A stretch of 46,605 nt of DNA from positions 1 through 46,605 of the forward strand of contig JAQVBQ010000012.1 in NCBI GenBank assembly GCA_028690215.1, read 5' to 3'. Position numbers and translations under genes: made by a program. Positions 41,002 through 46,605 of the stretch are shown in pieces. The notes beneath the pieces are model-generated. The model did not search any database, was not told the DNA's origin, and worked only from the letters and a program-made list of their open reading frames with translations. The stretch comes from Bacteroidales bacterium (GTDB taxonomy: Bacteria > Bacteroidota > Bacteroidia > Bacteroidales > UBA932). Positions within the stretch are counted from its first letter, which is position 1, and every line of letters begins with the position of its first letter.

Positions 41002-42280
41002 CCTTTTTTGTCGCAATTATCTTATTGTACAATATGAGCGAAACAATGCTCACAGCCCCGATACAAGAGAAAATCAACCATAATTGTGATGGATTTCCCA
41101 GGTTGTCCACATACTTTACATAAAGGCGGGAGCCAAGAAAACCGCCGACACTGCTCCCTATAACTCCATATAGAAAAGAGTATCCCAGATATAGAGCTTT
41201 CTTGTCAGAAGGGGCTATCAAACCTATGTAAGAGATAAACTTGGGATGTGTGGTCATCTCACCCAATGTGAAAGTCATAATACCCAGAATAAATACCCAT
41301 GGATTTGATGAAAGTGATAGGATGAACATTCCTGCTGTTCCAAGTCCAATTCCTGTAATCATTGTCGGTAAAGCTTTCCAGTTCTTGACCAGATTCGAAA
41401 CGATAAGCTGTAACAATATTATGACTCCCGCATTGATTACAGTGACATGCTCAACATCGAACTTCCATGAAGGATTCTCTGTAAAGATTGAAAGGAATGA
41501 ATTCACCACATTGTTTATAGGCGCCATGTCCATATAATCCTTGACATACCAGAGCACTGTACCGTACATCTGGAAATAGAGAATCCAGAAACCGGAGTAA
41601 ATCAGTATCATTAGCAGAAATTTCCAATCCTTTATTACAAGCAACATCTCTTTAAACACTTGTGGGAGACTTTTGTCCGATTGTCTCTTCTGAGGCTCTT
41701 TGTAAAGAAATATGTTAAGCAGAAGAAGTATGATGCCGGCAATGGATGCCATGTAAAAAATATAGCTGTAGGATATTTTTTTTAGCATCGGAACCAGAAT
41801 GAGCGGGAAGAGAAAAGCACCAAGATTTATTGACCAGTAGTATATCCCAAATCCAAGGCTTGAGTTTTTTTCATTTGTAGATCTTGCGATGGTCCCTGAG
41901 ATGACAGGTTTGAAGAATCCTGCGCCTGTGGCAAGAACTAGCAATGAAAGCAGTATCATGGCATAAGTTGCTGAAATACCGGCGAACAAATATCCTGCAA
42001 TAATACATAAGAATGCAAAGAACAGAACTTTGCGATAGCCGTATCTTTCAGCTATTGCTCCTGAGATTATAGGCAAGAGATAGAGCAGAGGCGGAATTAT
42101 TCCCAGTACAGAGCCTGCCTGTTCTTTGGAAAAGCCGAGTCCACCTGAGTCAGGTGAGAGTATCAGGTAGACAGAGAGGATTGACATGACTGAATAGTAG
42201 GAACCTCTTTCAAAGAATTCCATAATAATTGCTGTCCAGAAGTTCCTTGAGAAGGAACGGAATCCGTTTTCTTTGCTCAT
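40994..42280 (-). CDS. POT/MFS-family transporter
   Basis: 428 residues with twelve hydrophobic segments. The POT (peptide:H+ symporter) fingerprint ExxER appears as EFFERGSYYSV near residue 18, followed by the MFS motif A-like GAIAERYGYRKVL and ATGAGFFKPVISG. Di- and tripeptides are the usual substrates, but distant members carry other compounds. Promoter on the minus strand at 42299-42328. It overlaps corA's 3' end by 8 bp. Confidence 0.88.
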   Translation of the reverse strand: MSKENGFRSFSRNFWTAIIMEFFERGSYYSVMSILSVYLILSPDSGGLGFSKEQAGSVLGIIPPLLYLLPIISGAIAERYGYRKVLFFAFLCIIAGYLFAGISATYAMILLSLLVLATGAGFFKPVISGTIARSTNEKNSSLGFGIYYWSINLGAFLFPLILVPMLKKISYSYIFYMASIAGIILLLLNIFLYKEPQKRQSDKSLPQVFKEMLLVIKDWKFLLMILIYSGFWILYFQMYGTVLWYVKDYMDMAPINNVVNSFLSIFTENPSWKFDVEHVTVINAGVIILLQLIVSNLVKNWKALPTMITGIGLGTAGMFILSLSSNPWVFILGIMTFTLGEMTTHPKFISYIGLIAPSDKKALYLGYSFLYGVIGSSVGGFLGSRLYVKYVDNLGNPSQLWLIFSCIGAVSIVSLILYNKIIATKKVS

Positions 42281-42298
42281 ACAGTAATTTTAAAAGTC

Positions 42299-42328
42299 CA
42301 AAGATAACCCAAATGGCCTATTTTTCAA
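42299..42328 (-). promoter_or_regulatory. Promoter of the POT/MFS transporter
   Basis: On the minus strand: TTG (42326-42328), 19-nt spacer, TATCTTTG (42299-42306). Both halves match; it lies 18 bp upstream of the start codon. Confidence 0.65.
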
Positions 42329-42332
42329 TAAT

Positions 42333-42363
42333 TTTGGATAACCGAAAATATTCTTTAAATTTG
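42333..42363 (+). promoter_or_regulatory. Promoter of rpsA
   Basis: TTTG at 42333-42336, 19-nt spacer, TAAATTTG at 42356-42363, a full match to the housekeeping consensus. A 5' leader of about 50 nt would precede the rpsA ATG, with an A/T-rich stretch right before the start codon. Confidence 0.75.
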
Positions 42364-42421
42364 CCAACTTATAAGGCACACTATAAATAATGTCTAACTA
42401 CTTAATTTTTAAAATTTTAAA

Positions 42422-44341
42422 ATGGTAAAAGATCTTAAAAAAGAAGAGATGGAGCAAGAAGAGCCAATTGTTGCAATCAACAAAGAGGAGAAACTCGAAG
42501 CTTTCATCGAGGATGACGCTGCTGTCGTAGCAGAAGAGTTAACTAGAAAACGCAGAAGTAATGCATCAGTCTCAATTGATAAATTCGACTGGGATGCATT
42601 CGAAAAAGAGACAGTGTACGACACTGAGAAATCAGTGATTGAAGACCGTTACAGCCAGACACTCTCAAAAGTTATTGAGAATGAGGTTGTAGAAGGTACT
42701 GTGGTAAACCTTAACAAAAGAGAGGTAATCGTAAACATCGGTTACAAGAGTGAAGGTGTTATCAGTATCAATGAGTTCCGTTACAATCCGGAACTTACAA
42801 TAGGTGATAAGGTAGAAGTTTATGTTGAAAATGCCGAAGATAAAAAAGGGCAGCTTCTTCTTTCACACAAAAAAGCCCGTTCTCTCCGTTCTTGGGATAG
42901 AGTTAATGAGGCATTTGACAAGGATGAAATCGTTAAGGGTTACATCAAGTGCAGAACTAAGGGTGGTATGATCGTGGATGTATTCGGAATCGAAGCATTC
43001 CTTCCTGGTTCGCAGATCGATGTTAAACCAATACGTGATTACGATATTTTTGTCAACAAGACAATGGAGTTCAAGATCGTGAAGATCAACCACGAATTCC
43101 GCAATGTTGTTGTTTCTCACAAAGCACTCATCGAGGCAGAGCTTGAGGCTCAGAAAGCTGATATCATCGGCAAACTCGAGAAAGGCCAGATCCTTGAGGG
43201 TGTTGTCAAGAACATCACATCTTACGGTGTATTTATCGACCTTGGTGGTGTTGATGGACTTATCCACATCACAGACCTTTCATGGGGCAGGATCAACCAT
43301 CCTGAAGAGGTTGTACAGCTTGACCAGAAGATCAATGTTGTTATCCTTGACTTCGACGATACAAAGAAACGTATAGCTTTAGGTTTGAAACAACTCAGCC
43401 CGCATCCTTGGGATGCTCTTGATGCAAACCTTCAGGTAGGTGACAAGGTAAAAGGTAAAGTTGTTGTCATAGCTGACTACGGCGCATTTATCGAAATTCA
43501 ACCGGGTGTTGAGGGTCTTATCCACGTATCAGAAATGTCATGGTCACTTCACCTGCGCAGCGCTCAGGACTTCCTTAAAGTAGGAGACGAGGTTGAGGCA
43601 GTTATACTTACACTTGACAGAGACGAGAGAAAGATGTCACTCGGTATCAAACAGCTTAAATCTGACCCTTGGGCTACAATAGCTGAGAAATATCCTGTAG
43701 GCACAAAATGTACAGCTACTGTCCGCAACTTTACAAACTTCGGAGTTTTTGTTGAACTCGAAGAGGGTGTTGATGGTCTTGTACACATCAGTGACCTCTC
43801 ATGGACCAAGAAGGTTAAACATCCTTCAGAGTTCACTTCAGTAGGAGAGAAACTCGAAGTGTTGGTTCTTGAAGTAGATCAGGAAAACCGTCGTCTCAGC
43901 CTTGGTCACAAACAACTTGAGGAGAATCCTTGGGATGTGTTTGAGACTGTATTTACAGTAGGTTCTGTTCATGAAGGTACAATTACCTCTTTCGTTGACA
44001 AAGGTGCAACAGTTGCACTTGCATATGGCGTAGAGGGATATGTAAGCATGAGGAATCTTGTTAAAGAGGATGGCACAACAGCAAAAGTTGAAGAGAAACT
44101 CGATTTCAAGGTGCTTGAGTTCAACAAGAGCACTAAGAGAATAGTTCTTTCACACTCTAAACTCTTCGAAGAAACCAAGAAAGAGGAGCCAAGAGAGAGA
44201 GTTGACAGCGAAACTGATTCAACTCAGAAGGCTGTAAAGAAACTCAAAGCCAACCTTGAGAAAACAACACTTGGCGACATCAGCGAACTTGCAGCTCTTA
44301 AGAGCGAAATGGAGAGCAAAGATCAAGCTAACAAGCAATAG
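42422..44341 (+). CDS. rpsA: 30S ribosomal protein S1
   Basis: 639 residues. An acidic N-terminal tail (about 1-75) is followed by six S1 (OB-fold) repeats at about 76-147, 161-226, 243-313, 329-399, 415-486 and 501-571, each with a G[V/I]FI/E-L-GV-GL-H-S/TD core such as YGVFIDLGGVDGLIHITDLSW. A charged C-terminal tail ends it. S1 binds mRNA and delivers it to the 30S subunit. Its codon use looks more C-ended than that of many neighbours, as expected for a highly expressed gene. rnz starts immediately after its stop. Confidence 0.97.
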   Translation: MVKDLKKEEMEQEEPIVAINKEEKLEAFIEDDAAVVAEELTRKRRSNASVSIDKFDWDAFEKETVYDTEKSVIEDRYSQTLSKVIENEVVEGTVVNLNKREVIVNIGYKSEGVISINEFRYNPELTIGDKVEVYVENAEDKKGQLLLSHKKARSLRSWDRVNEAFDKDEIVKGYIKCRTKGGMIVDVFGIEAFLPGSQIDVKPIRDYDIFVNKTMEFKIVKINHEFRNVVVSHKALIEAELEAQKADIIGKLEKGQILEGVVKNITSYGVFIDLGGVDGLIHITDLSWGRINHPEEVVQLDQKINVVILDFDDTKKRIALGLKQLSPHPWDALDANLQVGDKVKGKVVVIADYGAFIEIQPGVEGLIHVSEMSWSLHLRSAQDFLKVGDEVEAVILTLDRDERKMSLGIKQLKSDPWATIAEKYPVGTKCTATVRNFTNFGVFVELEEGVDGLVHISDLSWTKKVKHPSEFTSVGEKLEVLVLEVDQENRRLSLGHKQLEENPWDVFETVFTVGSVHEGTITSFVDKGATVALAYGVEGYVSMRNLVKEDGTTAKVEEKLDFKVLEFNKSTKRIVLSHSKLFEETKKEEPRERVDSETDSTQKAVKKLKANLEKTTLGDISELAALKSEMESKDQANKQ

Positions 44342-45292
44342 ATGAAATTTTCGTTCTCATCATTAGGGTGTGCTTCAGCACTTCCTACGGTGAACAGATT
44401 TCCAAGCGCTCATGTCCTTAATGTTCATGAGCGCTTGTTTCTTTTAGACTGTGGTGAAGGTTGTCAGATGCAACTCAGAAGATACGGGTTTTCGATTCTG
44501 AAGATCCAGAATATCTTCATTTCACATGTCCACGGAGATCATCTTTTCGGAATATACGGATTACTATCTACCATGTCAATGTTAGGGAGGACAGCGCCTG
44601 TATTCATATATGCTCCCTCTGAATTCTCAGCGATACTTACTGATTTTCTCAGACACTTCGGTGGAATGTTCAAATATGAGATTACTCACACTCCTCTTAA
44701 GGGGGAGGGGTTGGATTTAATATATGATGCAAAGAATTTTGAGATTCTTTCATTTCCCCTTAACCACAGAATCGAGTGCTATGGTTTTCTTTTCAGGGAG
44801 AAGTCTCCCAAGAGGAATGTACACAAATATTTGATTGAAAAAGATTCTCTAACATTGAAGGAGATTGCACAATTTAAGGATGGAGAGGATGTGACTAGAG
44901 ATAATGGTGAGATTTTGCTGAATAGCGAGTATACATATATGCCATACAAGCCGCGATCTTTTGCCTATTGCAGTGACACGGCTCCATCCAGGGCTCTTAA
45001 GGATTATATTAAAGATGTTGACCTGCTCTACCATGAGGCAACATTCTCCTCTGAGATGTCCGAGATGGCAAAGGCTACGATGCACTCCACCGCTTCTGAC
45101 GCCGCAAGGACGGCAAAGGAGGCAAATGCCGGAAAACTTGTAATAGGACACTACTCGTCACGATATAAGGAGTTGTCAACTCTGCTGAAAGAGGCAAGAT
45201 CTCTCTTTCCCGAGACCTTTCTTGCAGAGGAGGGCACAGAGTTTGATATACCAATGAAGAATACAGAAAAAGATGTTTATGAAAAAAATTAG
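44342..45292 (+). CDS. rnz: Ribonuclease Z (tRNA 3' endonuclease)
   Basis: 316 residues, metallo-beta-lactamase fold. The zinc motif is SHVHGDHLFG (H62, H64, D66, H67); FPLNHRIECYGF, DTAPSRALKDY and HSTASDAARTAKEANA with IGHYSSRY complete the ligand set and the substrate arm. It cleaves the 3' trailer of pre-tRNAs lacking encoded CCA, which fits the tRNA-Cys here that has none. It starts directly at the base after the rpsA stop, so translation is coupled. Confidence 0.95.
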   Translation: MKFSFSSLGCASALPTVNRFPSAHVLNVHERLFLLDCGEGCQMQLRRYGFSILKIQNIFISHVHGDHLFGIYGLLSTMSMLGRTAPVFIYAPSEFSAILTDFLRHFGGMFKYEITHTPLKGEGLDLIYDAKNFEILSFPLNHRIECYGFLFREKSPKRNVHKYLIEKDSLTLKEIAQFKDGEDVTRDNGEILLNSEYTYMPYKPRSFAYCSDTAPSRALKDYIKDVDLLYHEATFSSEMSEMAKATMHSTASDAARTAKEANAGKLVIGHYSSRYKELSTLLKEARSLFPETFLAEEGTEFDIPMKNTEKDVYEKN

Positions 45293-46605
45293 AATAGGAT
45301 TATTACTGTTATCGGCAGTTATTTTATCAAACTCGATACAGGCTCAGAATCTAAACGATATCAACAGGCAGATGGGCAAGTTCGGTCAGACTCTGATGTA
45401 TCTGAACAGTTATTATCTAGATACGGTTAATACAAATACCCTGACTGAGAATGCTATAAATTCCGTGATTTCAAAGCTTGACCCCCATTCTGCATATATT
45501 TCAGCCAAGGATGTTAAAGCGATGAACGAGCCGCTTGAGGGAAATTTTGATGGTGTGGGCATTGAGTTTGCTATCATTAAGGACACTCTGAGTGTCGCAG
45601 CACCGATTGCCGGAGGCCCGTGTGAAAGAGTCGGGATACTTACAGGAGACAGAATTGTTCAGGTAAATGGGGAGACAATTGCAGGTACAGGACTTACAAA
45701 TGAACGTGTCCATAAGTATCTGAGAGGACCTAAAGGAACAAAAGTACAGTTAGGAATAGTGAGAAAAGGAGTTCCCGGAATGTTGTACTTTGAGGTTGTG
45801 AGGGATAAAATTCCAATTAACAGTCTGGATGCTGCCTATGAAGTGGATAAAGGGGTATATTATCTCAAACTAAGCCGTTTTGCCCAGAATTCCTCAAATG
45901 AGATATTGGAGGCCTTAATTGGCATGAAGGCTGAGAGAATAAACGGAATAATACTTGACCTGAGGGGGAATACAGGTGGTTTCCTGGGGACAGCTATGGA
46001 GATCTCCAATTTCTTTTTAGAGGGAGGTCAGTCTATAGTATATACAGAGGGGTTGAAATCACCAAAGAGGATAGAGAGAGCAACCGGTGCCGGATTTTAT
46101 AAGAGAGGTCCGCTTGTTGTCATGATTGATGAAAACTCAGCTTCAGCAAGTGAGATTGTTGCCGGCGCCATACAGGATTGGGACAGAGGTGTAATAGTAG
46201 GACGCAGGTCATTCGGCAAGGGACTCGTTCAGCAGATTATGCCACTAAATGACGGTTCTCAGTTAAGGCTTACAATAGCAAGATATCACACACCTTCAGG
46301 AAGGGTGATTCAGAGCCCTTACGAGGCCGGAGAGAGTGAAAAGTACTACAAGTCTTTTGTTGAGAGGTATACAAAAGGAGAGATGTTCAGTAAAGACAGC
46401 ATAAGCTTTCCTGACTCACTCAAGTATAAGACACTTGTAAAGGGACGCACTGTATACGGCGGCGGTGGTATAATGCCAGATATTTTCGTCCCTGCAGACA
46501 CATCATATTATTCAGAGTATTATATGAACCTCATAAGAAGGGGAATTATAAATGAGTTCATGACTAATCTGGGTGATCAGAACAGAGCTGTCTGGAGTAC
46601 AAAGT
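45279..46605 (+). CDS. C-terminal processing peptidase, S41 family (3' end cut)
   Basis: 442 residues visible; no stop before the right edge. A signal peptide (1-23, ending IQAQ) is followed by an N-terminal region, a PDZ domain (about 80-170, GNFDGVGIEF ... GDRIVQVNGETI) and the S41 catalytic core with SASASEIVAG (nucleophile Ser) and RRSFGKGLVQ (general-base Lys). Such proteases trim periplasmic or lipoprotein substrates with hydrophobic C termini. The ATG at 45279 overlaps rnz by 14 bp. Confidence 0.92.
   Translation, partial: MKKIRIGLLLLSAVILSNSIQAQNLNDINRQMGKFGQTLMYLNSYYLDTVNTNTLTENAINSVISKLDPHSAYISAKDVKAMNEPLEGNFDGVGIEFAIIKDTLSVAAPIAGGPCERVGILTGDRIVQVNGETIAGTGLTNERVHKYLRGPKGTKVQLGIVRKGVPGMLYFEVVRDKIPINSLDAAYEVDKGVYYLKLSRFAQNSSNEILEALIGMKAERINGIILDLRGNTGGFLGTAMEISNFFLEGGQSIVYTEGLKSPKRIERATGAGFYKRGPLVVMIDENSASASEIVAGAIQDWDRGVIVGRRSFGKGLVQQIMPLNDGSQLRLTIARYHTPSGRVIQSPYEAGESEKYYKSFVERYTKGEMFSKDSISFPDSLKYKTLVKGRTVYGGGGIMPDIFVPADTSYYSEYYMNLIRRGIINEFMTNLGDQNRAVWSTK

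Overview
The window reads as a chromosomal segment of a Bacteroidota bacterium, most likely order Bacteroidales. The evidence is family content (DUF4296, DUF5606, DUF6340-like, DUF4402, a PUR/DUF3276 protein, type III glutamine synthetase, long NusB and PurM forms, a TonB-dependent receptor under a TPP riboswitch), promoters of the Bacteroidota type (TTG, about 19-21 nt, TAnnTTTG), and weak Shine-Dalgarno sites. The DNA is AT-leaning and almost entirely coding. No prophage, CRISPR array, intact insertion sequence or secretion cluster is visible.

Layout: (1) 1-4771, minus strand: a tight operon read DUF4296 lipoprotein, amidohydrolase, radical SAM protein, dtd, deoC, small beta-barrel protein, M20 peptidase (cut by the left edge). 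(2) 4852-7117, plus: purD and a polytopic membrane protein, ending in a strong hairpin that converges on an aminotransferase and a PBP4-type D,D-peptidase (7110-9816, minus). (3) 9924-20511, plus: glnN, purM, a lipoprotein-type glutamate racemase homologue, a DEDD exonuclease, an RlmI-like methyltransferase, a free-Met-(R)-sulfoxide reductase, an M1 aminopeptidase lipoprotein and an EamA transporter. (4) 20531-20713: promoter, tRNA-Cys(GCA), terminator and next promoter, packed together. (5) 20740-23750: the only accessory-looking region, with an unrecognised secreted protein, a 504-bp AT-rich spacer with heptamer repeats, a DUF4402 secreted protein, an IS3-like terminal sequence without transposase, and a GC-rich conserved-looking element. 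(6) 23753-24198: PUR-protein gene diverging from nusB across a palindromic promoter region. (7) 24199-31458, plus: nusB, yajC, ybbR-like, coaE, TerB/DnaJ protein, DUF5606, rimO, fabG, DUF6340-like lipoprotein and a 61-aa ribbon-helix-helix-like protein. (8) rnpB on the minus strand (31463-31779), divergent from a TPP riboswitch, TonB receptor and pnuT thiamin-uptake unit. (9) 34761-39182: a separately promoted unit of sugar kinase (MurK-like), murQ, recR, sodium:solute symporter and mntP. (10) mqnA, corA, a convergent POT-like MFS transporter, then rpsA, rnz and a C-terminal processing protease cut by the right edge.

Functionally this is mostly core biology: purine synthesis (purD, purM) with nitrogen assimilation (glnN), translation and RNA processing (rpsA, rimO, dtd, rnz, rnpB, nusB, tRNA-Cys), cell wall turnover and recycling (PBP4, murK-like, murQ, possibly the lipidated racemase), thiamin salvage, metal homeostasis (mntP, corA) and cofactor synthesis (coaE, mqnA). 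I see no convincing new multi-gene defence or biosynthetic system. The points most worth a second look are the lipid-anchored racemase, the 22.4-23.7 kb accessory region, the hairpin folded into the 3' end of a coding sequence, and the palindrome shared by the PUR/nusB divergent promoters.
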